This document shows, piece by piece, positions 24,880 through 35,822 of a stretch of DNA of 64,000 nucleotides. A program made the position numbers and the translations under genes. Each line of letters starts with the position of its first letter. Position 1 is the first letter of the stretch. The notes beneath the pieces are model-generated. The model made no database searches, was not told the origin of the DNA, and worked only from the letters and a program-made list of their open reading frames with translations. The stretch is from Sweltsa coloradensis. Lineage: Eukaryota > Arthropoda > Insecta > Plecoptera > Chloroperlidae. The stretch is taken from assembly GCA_024449915.1 (NCBI GenBank), contig JAMZAV010000645.1, positions 248,001 to 312,000 on the forward strand. Reading direction: 5' to 3'.

Positions 24880-25110
24880 TACCGCCAAACAAAAAAATTC
24901 GCAGGAAAGACAATTGTTGAAAAAATATTTTTTCTCTCAGTCAGCCCATAGAAAACCAGTTGAAAATTAATGTCACAAAAACACAACACCCTACGTTGAA
25001 TGATGTGCCTTGGCGAATTGAAGTTTGAAATTATTTTGAGATGGCTATATTGGCCGTGTACCGGATCAGAAAAATTTGAAAAAAAAATTTTTGATTTTCT
25101 TAAATAGCCA
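24880..25110. mobile_element. half copy of the same foldback element
   Basis: A third arm in the left-arm orientation begins TACCGCCAAACAAAAAAATT 14 bp after the complete palindrome and runs through GGCTATATTGGCCGTGTACC, then stops in an A/T run. It could have arisen by aberrant replication of the palindrome or a separate truncated insertion. Confidence 0.8.
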
Positions 25111-25925
25111 GGTTTCAAAGCCATTAACTATGTTGTGACTTGGTAGCATATTTTAGAAAATAGAAAAACGCGGTCGAATAGCCTTAAATGTTTGACTTGG
25201 AGAAGGGTTTTTAGTACGTTAGTTTCTGTACGATAACATAATATTACAAAGTGATCATTTCTCTGGTTTGATATACTGCGGGGGTGATTTCCTGTCTTTA
25301 TGGCGGCCATAGTGCATTTGTATAGACGTAAAAGTCTACCCTCCCAGTCACCAAAAATGGCACTGTTTTTATAAGGGGAGGTGATATTAAATGAAATACC
25401 CATGTACCCACACACCTCTAGTAATTTGTTATTCGTTTCACTCGCTATGTCAAGTCTTGACCAGACTAACATTGTTCTCCATATTACAACCTAACCTTGT
25501 TCACAGGAAGAAAAGTGCACGAGAAGCTCAACCCATCCGTCACTGAAGATCATTGAAACAACACAACAGAGAAGACATTTATTTTATTGTTAAAACCTGA
25601 CGAAGATGTTTAATTTTATTCATTTATGTAAATTCATTTTTTGTAAATTCATGTTTTGTAAATTAATTTTTATAAATTAATTTTTTGTAAATTCATATTT
25701 TGTAATCAAACCGTGACAGCATTGTTTAGTGTACATACCTATATTAAATTGGTAGGCAATGGCATGCTTTTTGACTAATAATGAAAGAAAGTGAATTAGG
25801 GTCATATTATACTAATATCAATCTAATCTAAAGGTATTGTCCTTGTTCGGTTGTCGCACATAGCTTTTAATACTTTTTCATTGAAAAGGTATTAATAAGT
25901 CGGGCTCCAGCCTAGTTTACACTTC
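25111..25925. other. intergenic DNA, no gene recognised
   Basis: A 114-codon minus-strand frame (25472-25128) is the longest here but has no family motif, signal or splice context I recognise. From 25600 to 25700 there is a short repeated phrase (TGTAAATTCAT and TATAAATTAAT variants). Confidence 0.45.
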
Positions 25926-26100
25926 CCTTGCATAAATAAATAAATAAATAAATAAAATAAATTTTATTTAGAGTCTACCCACTCAGTTATATAACTGATT
26001 TTCAGTGGGGGACTTTAAATCAAAGCGACCAAGCCAACCCTGCAGGCCCCAACGCAATCGACGAGTGAGCGATAACCAACCAAAGATCAAGATCTGCTTA
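25926..26100 (-). mobile_element. tRNA-derived SINE, 3' part, minus strand
   Basis: On the plus strand it opens with (AAAT)n, then GAGTCTACCCACTCAGTTAT, CAGTGGGGGACTTTAAATCA and AAGCGACCAAGCCAACCCTG, ending in GCGATAACCAACCAAAGATC. The last piece meets the 3' end of the 13692 copy, so the two together define the family consensus. The tRNA head is missing. Confidence 0.85.
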
Positions 26101-26179
26101 AGATTCTTTAATCAACGGCGAGCTATATAAAAATAACTACATTTATCTGTACACAGCACAGTACTACCGTGTAGAACTG

Positions 26180-26341
26180 GTTAGAATGTGAGTAGTAGGC
26201 CTATTAGATCTAGAAGTGTGGTAGAAGTAGTATTGCTAGTTTATATTATATAGTAGCTAATAGGCCTAGTAGAGTAGCTGATACTGAAAGTAGAATTGTT
26301 AGTATAGTAGCTAGTACATTATTTTAGTAGATAAGCTAATT
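26180..26341. repeat. degenerate TAGTATTGTTAGTATAG minisatellite, left part
   Basis: Variants of GTAGTATTGTTAGTATAGTAG repeat irregularly. The same array resumes immediately after 27316, so the element at 26342-27316 was inserted into it. Confidence 0.8.
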
Positions 26342-27316
26342 GAACGAGTGAGCGCAGCGAACGTAGTGATTTCCATTCGACTTAAACGGCCCTTATTGTT
26401 TTTCTGCGTGCGTGTGTGCGTGTGTGTGTGTACGTTGAAAATCAGCCGAATCGCTGAACAGATTGCGCTGAAATTTTAAACAGACATCCGGTACGAGTTT
26501 ATTGAGAACTGCTAACAAAGTCAGCAAGATTCATTGCGATTTGAACCTACAAGAAATGATAAACTGAAAAATAGACTTCCAATGTTTAGATATTATTTTA
26601 ACGACAATGTTTTAGATTTTGAAAAGATATTTTTTGTTTGTTTGTCGCCTGGCCGTGAAATGCCGTGCCCATGCAAGGTCAGTCGAATGTCGGACGTCAA
26701 GGTACCCCCAAATTCCGCTCGTAGATTGAGTAAACCTTGCAATATTTTCACGTATTTCGTACTGGCTATGTTTACCATAGTAGGCCCTATTGCCACAGAT
26801 GATGGACTACATTGCGTTATATGCATTTCAAAACAAGTTTAATTATTTTTGAAATACAATCTAGAAATTACAAAATCTTTCCCGACCAGGGGATTGAACC
26901 CACGCCTCCCACATTTCGGCTACAAGGGCGCTTTAGCCAACTAGACTAGGGAAACGCCAAAGTCGTAGTTAGACGAGTGAGCGAGTCATGTGGTGAGTAC
27001 CCGGGAACATTTGCATTTAAGTTTGATAATTATATTCGTATAAATAATAGGGTATTGGTGGAAATCACTGTGCCGGAGGTTGCTGTTGTTGGCAGTCTTC
27101 AACTGAATATTCCGTGTGACTGCCGGGTCTTGCTTAATGGTAGATTGTTGGTCCGGGAGTTGTGTAAAAGTTTAGGCCATAGTTTAGGCCAAAATGCTCC
27201 ACTATAGCCTATGATAGGCTAGGGAGGCCTAAGGTAAGGGGAAGAAAAGAAATGTTACCGGGTACTCAACACATGGCTCACTCACTCGTCTAACAACGAC
27301 TTTGGCGTTTCCCTAG
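26342..27316 (+). mobile_element. Helentron-like element, family D
   Basis: 5' end GAACGAGTGAGCGCAGCG, then a (GT)n-type tract and the block AATCGCTGAACAGATTGCGC...GAAATTTT, matching the position of the equivalent block in families A to C. 3' end CACTCGTC, then a hairpin AACG-ACTTTGG-CGTT, then TTCCCTAG. It interrupts the TAGTA minisatellite cleanly. A second, inverted copy of the 3' end sits at 26946-27005, so the right third (26946-27316) is itself a foldback with arms of about 55 bp. The 102-codon frame at 26534-26842 has no recognisable domain. Confidence 0.68.
26876..26951 (-). other. tRNA-like sequence abutting an inverted Helentron end
   Basis: On the minus strand TAGTCTAGTTGGCTAAAGCG is a good A-box and GGGTTCAATCCC a good B-box. 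The outer TTTCCC pairs with GGGAAA, as an acceptor stem would. The TTTCCC is, however, also the 3' end of the inverted family D terminus, so the acceptor pairing may be accidental. The anticodon arm is irregular (CTTGTAG loop with a poor stem). Confidence 0.45.
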
Positions 27317-27480
27317 TAGTAGTATTGTTAGTATAGTAGATAGTATAGTACAGTATTTAAGTAAAGTATAGCTAATAGTAGAATTGTTAGTATAGCTAGT
27401 ATAGTACAGTCTTTTAGTAGAGTAGCTAGTAGTATTGTTAGTATAGTATTTAGTATACCATACAGTAGTTTAGTGGTGTG
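27317..27480. repeat. degenerate TAGTATTGTTAGTATAG minisatellite, right part
   Basis: Continuation of the array at 26180-26341, beginning TAGTAGTATTGTTAGTATAG directly after CCCTAG of the inserted element. Confidence 0.8.
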
Positions 27481-28997
27481 GGTGTAGTATTGTGCTTAGT
27501 AATGTAATGTGATGTAGTACTGTGCCATGTACTGATACATGCATGGACGGAATGATTTACAATAAAATCACGCAACAAAAGTAAATTTTAATGATCAAAT
27601 CAAACAAATTATTCTGTATTATGTTTGTGCTAACTTGATTAAAAGAGTAGTTGGGGGCCCCCAGCTTAGGATTGGCTTGCTCGAGACTGACTATTAGTTC
27701 ACTCCTAAGTAGGCTTGATACGTGCACGATACAATGTTGCACGGTTTGATTACGACAAGGCGAGAGATTGGACGGTTGTGTGGGGATGGAGGAGGCCGTT
27801 TCAAAACAAAAAACAAAAACATGTTATGCTGTAAAGACACTTCGTCACTTATATTTGATATTGCGTTGCGGTACAATTCTGTTCGCTCGGCTGACTGACA
27901 CCACAGATGGTTGAAATTTTGGTCAGTTTTGTTTTGTCATTGATGCAGAAAAGAGAGGCTCATATAGCCACACTTTTCTAAAATTTATTAGAAAATAACA
28001 TGTTTTTAAAATTATTTTTTCGATTTATGTTTTTGTTTAAAAGTCTAAATATTACTAAATATGTGATTTTTGCTTTCTAATGAACGCAAAATATTGATAA
28101 TCTTTGACTGTAGGGCTGTCCATGTATGCTTTATTGACAAGTATGTAAAGAAAGTCGGATACTTCCTGGCCGAGCAAATAGCTATAATTGCCAACTGTCA
28201 ATATTTTATGTCCCATTCCCTCTTCACAGTTTGGAATATTTAGCATCAGTTTCTTTTTGTTAATGAAGTTACATAAATTAATTTAAAAATTAATAAATTA
28301 AAAATTTATTCATGTACGCTTTTATGGCCGAATGATACATTAGAATTAGAAAACATAATAAATATGTACATTATAACTAAAAAATAACAATGAAAAACTG
28401 CTTACTATTATCAATGCTATTATAGTCCTGCTTTTCTGAACAACTCTCCTGGCTTTCCTCTTTAGCATCTCCTCCAGTCCCCCACCCCCCTCTTGAAGAC
28501 CCCAGTCCACCACTGGTTGTCACCATACAAGAACTTGACACAATTGAAGACCGCGAATAAGCTCGCCCAAGAGGTGGTAATTAAATACTCCTCCTCGATC
28601 TGAACAGTGACGTCATGTCGTCACGCGATGGGACGTCTCGACAAGAGAGAGGGATCTAGTCGTTGACTCAACCAACGTCCGTATGGAACTAATCGATTGG
28701 GTTGGATTCCTGCATAAGGCATGAAGTTTGGATGCTCGTTGTGAGAGAAGCGAATACTTCAATATCAAAGAAAACACCATAAAGATATGAAAACCGTAAA
28801 AAGAAAAACTTATGTTTTGTTTTGTAATTTTTTATAATTTTTCCACTTTGACATGGGAATAAAGTATAAACCCATAAGTGCAAAGTAACTATATATACAT
28901 AACTATAAACACTGAAAAGCAGATTTTAAATGTTGACATATATTTTAAAATCATTAAATACACTAACAATTAGATTATACCGTTATACTACAAAATA
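27481..28997. other. AT-rich DNA, no gene recognised
   Basis: Includes a short GC-richer patch at 28440-28690 with CCACCACTGG (28511), which resembles a hAT end, but no partner end was found. No exon was recognised. Confidence 0.45.
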
Positions 28998-29754
28998 CTA
29001 GGAAAACGCTTAAGTCCCGCCGCGTTGTTGGATGAGCGTAATTGGTGCATTGAGCTGCCATGTGTTATGCGAATTTTCTGTTGTTCTGTGGCAAAATCAT
29101 TACTAAGTTGAAATTTTTTTTAAAATTAAATTAAATTAAATTAAATTTTTTTTTTTTTTTTTTAATTAATCGTAATTGTTAAAATAATCGTAAAATTGCG
29201 ATTTTTATAAGAAATAATTTCTCGATTGCGCTCAAATTTTACAGTTATATATTAATTCATAAAATAAAGGTTCTGCGAAAAAATCATTACAATCGGATAA
29301 AGCATGTAGGTGTTATAAGTCAAAGAATTGTTAAAAAAAAGAAAAAAACCTGTAAAATTTCGATTTTTATGATAAATATTTTTTCAATTGCGCTCAATTT
29401 CACAAAAATATCTTAATTCATAAAATAAAGGTTCTGTGCAAAAATCATTAAAATCGGATAAAGCATGTAGGTGTTATAAGTCGAAGAAATTTTTTAAAAA
29501 TTGAAAAAAATCGTAAAATTGCGATTTTCATGAGAAAAAATTTTCCGATTGCGCTCAAAAACGTGGCAGTTCTAAGTTCAGAGATTTCGAAGGCCTCCAT
29601 AAAATTTCATCGCAATCGGAGTATCGGTTTAGCCGGAATCGTGTGGACAAACAGACAAAAATACAAAAAAAAAGAAGAAGAAAAAAAAAACATTCCGGAT
29701 TTTTTTCTCCAGTGTAGTGAAATGGAATCTTCGCTTCGCTCGCTACGCTCATCC
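28998..29754 (-). mobile_element. Helentron-like element, family A, minus-strand complete copy
   Basis: Minus-strand 5' end GGATGAGCGTAGCGAGCG at 29754 and 3' end TTTTCCTAG at 28998, with CGCTCATCCAACAACGCGG in between as the subterminal inverse and hairpin. Length 757 bp. The interior holds a three-fold repetition of the TTATAAGTCGAAGAAATTTT block. The 81-codon plus-strand frame (29530-29775) is the antisense of the 5' part and recurs in other copies; it is not a gene. Confidence 0.75.
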
Positions 29755-29789
29755 AACAATATATTAAATTATTGAATAACAAAAATCTC

Positions 29790-30413
29790 GATTTACGGAC
29801 CCTCGCGAAAATGTAATTTTTTGACTTGTTTTATGGAAGGCTATCTGTAAACAACACGTCTATGGGTTTAAACTAACTTTATTATACATGGAATTGACGG
29901 AGAGCTATTTGTAATATCTCGTGCATTTCAGATTGTTCAGTTTTTTTAATATCAAATTATGGGACATAATTATTTTAGTTGTTATTTTTATATTCGTTTA
30001 GGCCTATGATCCACAATAAGATGTTTTCACAATTTTTGGAACCTTCCGAAAATGCAACTTTTTGCCATATTTTAAAGAGGGATATCTGTAGATAAAAAAA
30101 ACGTCCATGGGTTTCTCTAACCTTATTTTATAATGAGATATATAGAGAGCGATTCGTGAAATGTCGTGTATTTCAGTTTGTTTAGTTTATTACAACCTAT
30201 GGACCATATTTTGTAGTGTATCGTTATTTTTATGTTTACTGTTAACAATTACTAAATAATAAAGGGAAAAACTGTTTCATTAACAGGACCCTCCCAACCA
30301 AAAATTAAATTTAGTTGTCTTATTTTATTGAGAGCTGTCTGTAGACAAAAACATCCAAGTTTTTGTCTTACCTTATATTTTATCAGGGATTGAGGGCGGG
30401 GGGGAGTGTGATT

Positions 30414-30451
<38 letters not shown>

Positions 30452-31000
30452 AATTTGTCAAATCTCGCACATTTCAGTTCGTTCATTTTAAGTAGGACAC
30501 ATTTTAGTTGTGTAATATTCGTTATTGATCCAACATTTTTGACCGGACAAATTTGAGGCGTCTATTGCCTTCATTAGTTTTCTTGTCTTATTTTATTGAG
30601 TACCTACCGTACTGTATGTAGGTAAAAAAAAACTTCCATGGGTTTCTCTCTAACCTTAACTTACAAGGGAGATAGAGAGAGAGCACGTGAGAGTAAAAAC
30701 ACGTGCATTTCAGTTTGTTTACTTTAATATCAAAGAAAAGGACATATATTAGCTCCGAAAATATTTTTATGTTCGTTATTGACCCATTATAAGATATAAA
30801 CAGAGACAATTTTTAAACTTTAAGCAAATTGCGAAAGTACATTTTTGACCGGACAAATTCGAGAGGTCTATAGTATCCAGATCCTTGATAATTTCGCGAT
30901 TTGAGTAGGCCTAATGCCACGAAAATGTAATTGTTTTGACTCATATTATAGAGGGTTGTCTGCAGATAAAAAACAATACAAACGTACCCTAACCTGATGA
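29790..31000. repeat. degenerate tandem array, unit about 230-290 bp, four to five units
   Basis: Each unit runs through a phrase like CGAAAATGTAATTTTTTGAC, then a GTCTGTAGATAAAAA-type phrase, TCCATGGGTTTCTCTAACCT, then GTGCATTTCAGTTTGTTTA. Copies start near 29800, 30040, 30290, 30590 and 30900. A perfect (GA)n run of about 36 bp lies in the third (30414-30449). Confidence 0.8.
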
Positions 31001-31217
31001 AGATAACTACACCGCTTCTATTGTGTGCATTCCAAGAGAAACAAGGGCGTCTTCAGGCAGGGCCTAAGTGTTGGTTCGTAAGGTCACAAAAGAACACGTT
31101 AAGTGAGCTTTATCATCAGAGTTTTACTCAATATTATTTTTTGTCCTCGCTTACACTTTTGTAATTTTGTTTTAATCAATGATAATGTTTTTAGAATGAT
31201 TCATTTTTAACTTAATT
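31001..31217. other. short spacer
   Basis: Nothing recognised. Confidence 0.4.
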
Positions 31218-31950
31218 GGATGAGCGTAGCGAGCGAAGCGAAGATTCCATTTCACTACACTGGAGAAAAAAATCCGGAATGTTCTTTTTTTGTGTGTTTG
31301 TCTACACGATTCCGGCTAAACCGATAATCCAAATGCGATGAAATTTTATGGAGGCCTTCGAAATCTCTGAACTTAGAACTGCCACGATTTGAGCGCAATC
31401 GAAAAATTATTTCTCATTAAAATCGCAATTTTACGATTTTTTTCGATTTTCAAAAAATTTCTTCGACTTAAACACCTACATGCTTTATCCGATTAATATG
31501 ATTTTTTCACAAAACCTTAATTTTATGAATTAATATATTCGTGTGAAATTTGAGCACGATCGAAAAATTATTTCTTATGAAAATCGCAATTTTACGATTT
31601 TTTTTATATTTTTAAAACATTCTTTGACTTATAATACCTATGCTTTATCCTATTGTAATTATATTTTCACAGAACCTCAATTTTATGAATTAATATATTC
31701 GTGTAAAATTTGTGCGCAATCGAATAATTATTTCTTATGAAAATTTCAATATTACGATTTTTTCTTTTTTTAAATTATTACGATTAATTAAAAAAAAAAA
31801 AAATTTAAGTTAATTTTTTATTTTATTTTATTTAATTTAAAAAAAATCTTCAACTTAGTAATGATTTTTTCACAGAACAACAGAAAATCCGCATAACACA
31901 TGGCAGCTCAATTGCACCAATTACGCTCATCTAACAACGCGGCGGGACTT
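31218..31950 (+). mobile_element. Helentron-like element, family A, 3'-truncated
   Basis: The 5' end GGATGAGCGTAGCGAGCG is intact, with TT outside it. The body follows the 2938 copy. The 3' side keeps the inverse motif and left hairpin arm (ACGCTCATCTAACAACGCGG) and GGGACTT, then breaks into AATAATAATGATG, so the last 15 bp, including GCGTTTTCCTAG, are lost. Confidence 0.75.
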
Positions 31951-32281
31951 AATAATAATGATGATTATATTTTATTTCGGGGCTTATTTATCAGTCTTTA
32001 ATTACAACACATGTATGCGATTGCGAGGCCTATTGTGTCAATCTGGTACTATCGGGGTTAGGAGTTTCAATGTGGTGACACAAAATAAATATTATTTGCT
32101 AAATATTTCCCCAAAAATCGAGATGATTTAGAATTTAGATATAGCCGTACCGTATTATTACTAGATCAATCAGAAACAGTGTGCAATATACAAATTACAT
32201 ATGAAAAGTTCCATTGCAATTTGCTACTTGCTAGCCCTTTCCAAAGAGGCAATTAATACTATCATTTAAGTTTCAATTTTA
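31951..32281. other. short spacer between two family A copies
   Basis: AT-rich, no element or exon recognised. Confidence 0.45.
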
Positions 32282-32905
32282 CTAGGAAAACGCTTAAGTC
32301 CCGCCGCGTTGTTGGATGAGCGTAATTGGTGCGTTGATAGCTGCCATGTGTTATGCGGATTTTCTATTGCTCTGTGAAAAAATTATTACTAAGTCGAAGA
32401 ATTTTTTTAAATTAAATTAAATTAAATTAAAAATTAACTTTATTTTTTTTATTAATCGTAATTTTAAAAAAAGAAAAAAATCGTAAAATTGCGATTTTCA
32501 TAAGAAATAATTATTCGATTGTGCTCAAATTTTACACAAATATATTAATTCATAAAAATTAATTAAGGTTCTGTGAAAAAACCATTGCAATGGGATACAG
32601 CATGTAGGTGTTATAAGTCGAAGAAATTTTTTAAAAATCGAAAAAAAATCGTAAAATTGCGATTTTCATGAGAAATAGTTTTCCGATTGCGCTCAAAAAC
32701 GTGGCAGTTCTAAGTTCAGAGATTTCGAAGGCCTCCATAAAATTTCATCGCAATTGGAGTATCGGTTTAGCCGGAATCGTGTTAACAAACACACAAAAAT
32801 ACAAAAAGAAAGAAAAAAAAAGGAAAAAAAAACATTCCGGATTTTTTTCTCCAGTGTAGTAGAATGGAATCTTCGCTTCGCTCGCTACGCTCGCTACGCT
32901 CATCC
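32282..32905 (-). mobile_element. Helentron-like element, family A, minus strand, internally shortened
   Basis: Minus-strand 5' end at 32905 (GGATGAGCG with two GTAGCGAGC repeats) and 3' end TTTTCCTAG at 32282. At 624 bp it lacks one of the internal blocks present in the 757-bp copy. A is outside both ends on this strand (T on the element strand). Confidence 0.75.
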
Positions 32906-33199
32906 AAAAATGTGTCAGTTAATTTCATCTTACCTCACATTTATTCAAAACATGTTAATTGAAGCATGTAGACTTTATGATCCGTCGGTTTACAATATTT
33001 ACTTATTTACCATACGACAGCCGCCATAGCATTTTATTTGTATGCAATATTTAATCCAAAGTTATATTAGTTTAGTAACATAAAAAAATATCTTAAATTC
33101 AAAATATGCTAAAAACAACAACATAAACGTAATATGTATATCATTATTTCAATTAGTACGTACACATAGGCGTATCACTTTAAAATTTAAATGGTTTTG
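32906..33199. other. short AT-rich spacer
   Basis: Nothing recognised. Confidence 0.4.
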
Positions 33200-33575
33200 G
33201 TTTATTTGGATTAAGGACGCGTCAACCGTTAGGTCATAATGCACCACTCTAACCTAGGGGGGGGGGGGGCTTGCTGGTCAGAACCAGCCACGGGTAAGGG
33301 GAGGAACCGGGGTTCTCACGTCGCGGTCGTCAGTCTTCGTCATCGTTCGTGGTGTCATTGTCGTCATCGTCGTCGAGGGGTCATCAAGGGAAGGGGGCAA
33401 GTTCCCCGACGACGATTGCCAGAGCTCGCCTCTAGTTTTGGGGAGTAATATACTCCCTTTCATACTAGCTAATGTTTGCGAGGTGGACTTTTTCTCTTGA
33501 ATCGCCTTTTACGATTAGCAGAACCATGCTCTGGGCCAATTCTACTCCGGACCCAGATGGAATTTTAGAGAAAAA
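33200..33575 (-). mobile_element. non-LTR retrotransposon 3' untranslated fragment
   Basis: Matches 61811-62178 along its length: GGATTAAGGACGCGTCAACC, a G-run, GAGCTCGCCTCTAG, GCGAGGTGGACTTTTTCTCT. In the 61.8-kb copy this sequence lies downstream of an RNase H domain on the minus strand, so it is the 3' tail of that family. No coding part remains here. Confidence 0.75.
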
Positions 33576-33667
33576 ACGTAATAACTCCAGACGATGCGTA
33601 AACATAATCAGGGTAGCCTCAGACAGAAAGTTTGCCTACAATACAAATCCAATTTACCTTGATAATT

Positions 33668-34238
33668 GGATGAGCGAAGCGAAGACTTCAATTTCACTGA
33701 CCCCTCAAAAAATTTAGCTCCAATGTTTTTTTTTCTTCTTTTTTTCTGTCTGTTTGTTCGCTCTCTACCGGGCAAACGACATGCGATCTTGATGAAAATT
33801 GGAGGGGACCTTCGTAATCTCTAAACTTAGAGGTGTATTGTTTTTGGGTACATTCCAAGAAATATTTCTCATGAATATCGTAGGCCTACTTTCACGATTT
33901 TTTCCGATTTTTAGTGCGATATTTTCGCGACATTTGGGCCGATTCTGACCAAACGGGTGGGGCTACAACGTTCGTATTTTGCATACATTAAGGTAATGGT
34001 GATGTATTGCTTTTTAAAAGAAAAAGTTGAAAAAGTTAGCCAGAATCCATAGAATAAAGGTTTTAATATGAGTTTTTTTAGGTTTATAATAACAATTAAC
34101 AAGTAACAATAGAAACTTGACAACAATCACCTACAATGCATTCAAAAAGCACTTGCAAAGAAAAAGTGGTCCTACGCAAACTAAAAACTTACAAAAAAGC
34201 TCATCCATCAACGCGGCGGGACTTAAGCGTTTTCCTAG
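33668..34238 (+). mobile_element. Helentron-like element, family B, compact complete copy
   Basis: 571 bp from GGATGAGCGAAGCGAAG to TTTTCCTAG, with TT outside the 5' end and T outside the 3' end. It has one copy of the internal GCGATATTTTCGCGACATTT block, so it is the best model for an unduplicated family B element. It contains CAAGTAACAATAG, the uninterrupted form of the site hit at 5941. Confidence 0.78.
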
Positions 34239-34729
34239 TGATAAAGAATATTAATTATATACGAAATCCGTTCAAAGTTTGACAGTAACTTAAGTGAACA
34301 GATGATGATAGCCCATCTTTCTTGGAAATGTTGCCCCACTGTCGCCACCGCCAGGAAACACTTGCAACCAATCAAGAGCCTGGGAATGAACCAGTTAGCT
34401 GAGAGTTGATTTCTTTGCTCAGAACACAAAACACGTAACGACTGCTCATTAGTGATACCAATTCGTTAACAGACCCTACGAAACGAAACCGGCCCTTTGA
34501 TAACATCAACTCGGTATTTTAATTCACTAATTTAGTTCAAACGGGAACAATAATTTATAATTACTGTTTCTTGCATGAAAGCTTGTTTTCATGAAACACA
34601 GTAACATTAATTCTAACGAATGAATGTAATGTTAAGGGTCAACTTTTGAACACACACATTGAGATACTATTTTAATGTCATACCAAAATACAACAAAATA
34701 TTTTGTATTCTATCGAATCTACCCACTCA
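34239..34729. other. intergenic DNA, no gene recognised
   Basis: Nothing supported. Confidence 0.45.
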
Positions 34730-35230
34730 CAGTGGTGTAGCGCTCAATGCTCAAAAGAGGAATGCTGGAATGCACCATGCATGGGATGAGAACAATTTTG
34801 AAATGCACTTGTATTTACTAAAAAAAGTCACTGAAAAAGTAATACAAAAGCAAGTGCGTTTTTACGACACACATTTTATTGAAGAAGATTTTGAAGGTTA
34901 CACCAAAAATAAATATAGTACGGCCTAGGCCTACAAGATTTTTCTACAAAATGTTACGAAATGTTTCTACGAAATGTAAAAAAAAGGTTCATAGAAATTT
35001 CATCAAAATCGGAGTTGCCGTTTCTACTGAAAAGAGGAAAAACACAAAAATGAACAAAACAATCACTCCTTTTCGTGTATTTTACTGTGTAGTTCGGTCC
35101 AATCACAAAATATTTCCAAAAAAGATCAAATTCAAATTTAAAAAAATCTATCACATTAACTGAAAATCAGTTATATAACTGAGTGGGTAGACTCTAAATA
35201 CAATTTATTATTTATTTATTTTATTTAATC
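34730..35230 (+). mobile_element. decayed repeat with Helentron-like block, closed by a SINE tail
   Basis: At about 34990-35050, AAATTTCATCAAAATCGGAG and GTTGCCGTTTCTACTGAAAAG resemble the conserved internal block in minus orientation. At 35161-35230 the plus-strand 3' end of the SINE appears (AAAATCAGTTATATAACTGA, then GTGGGTAGACTCTAAATA and TTATTTATTT). The left side has ATCTACCCACTCAC, an inverse piece of the same tail. Confidence 0.5.
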
Positions 35231-35822
35231 AGTATTTATTTTATTCATAATTCAGAAATCATACTTCACACTTCATTTTTCACTTAATTTCATTTTTTTA
35301 TAATCTGTCGCCAAGTTATTGTTGAATGTAATTCATAAAAATGTAAATTACGTAATAATAATTTTTGTTATTCTGTGTCTCATTTTTAAAAAAAATCTCA
35401 ATTTAAAGGCAGAGCTTTGTTTAAAATAAAATAAAGTTGTAATACATTTTTTGTTTTTACTTCAATAGGTATAAACAAACTTAATTCTTTCCGAAGTGGT
35501 ATTACATTTAACTTTACCCAATGGATGCATTCACGGACATTTCAAAGTTGAACTTGAAATTGATACCCAAATTTGAATTCAGCACAATCAAAACATTTCC
35601 CGCTCTCGTGTCGTATTGTACTGCTAGTTGTTGTATCGGTTGTATAGATGTCGCCACTAGTCGGTTACGTCGTGGTTACGTCATGCACTAACTCAGTGCA
35701 CTAATTTCAGAGAGCGAGCGAGTGCTTTTTCCCATTTTCCGTGCCTGTCTCCAGTCAGCGCTCGTTCGGACAGGTCGTTCCAAAGATCATGCTTACCGGA
35801 CGTGTTTGCTTAATGCACTGCT
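35231..35822. other. intergenic DNA, no gene recognised
   Basis: A GC-richer patch at 35640-35810 was checked for exons and none was convincing. Confidence 0.45.

Noticed and set aside
24798..25124. 108-codon minus-strand frame
   Set aside because: Reads through the arms of the foldback element.
25128..25472. 114-codon minus-strand frame
   Set aside because: No motif, no start or splice context, and length is within chance for 64 kb.
26534..26842. 102-codon frame inside the family D element
   Set aside because: No Rep, helicase or transposase motif and no recognisable domain.
28505..28515. CCACCACTGG as a hAT end
   Set aside because: No partner end or 8-bp duplication found nearby.
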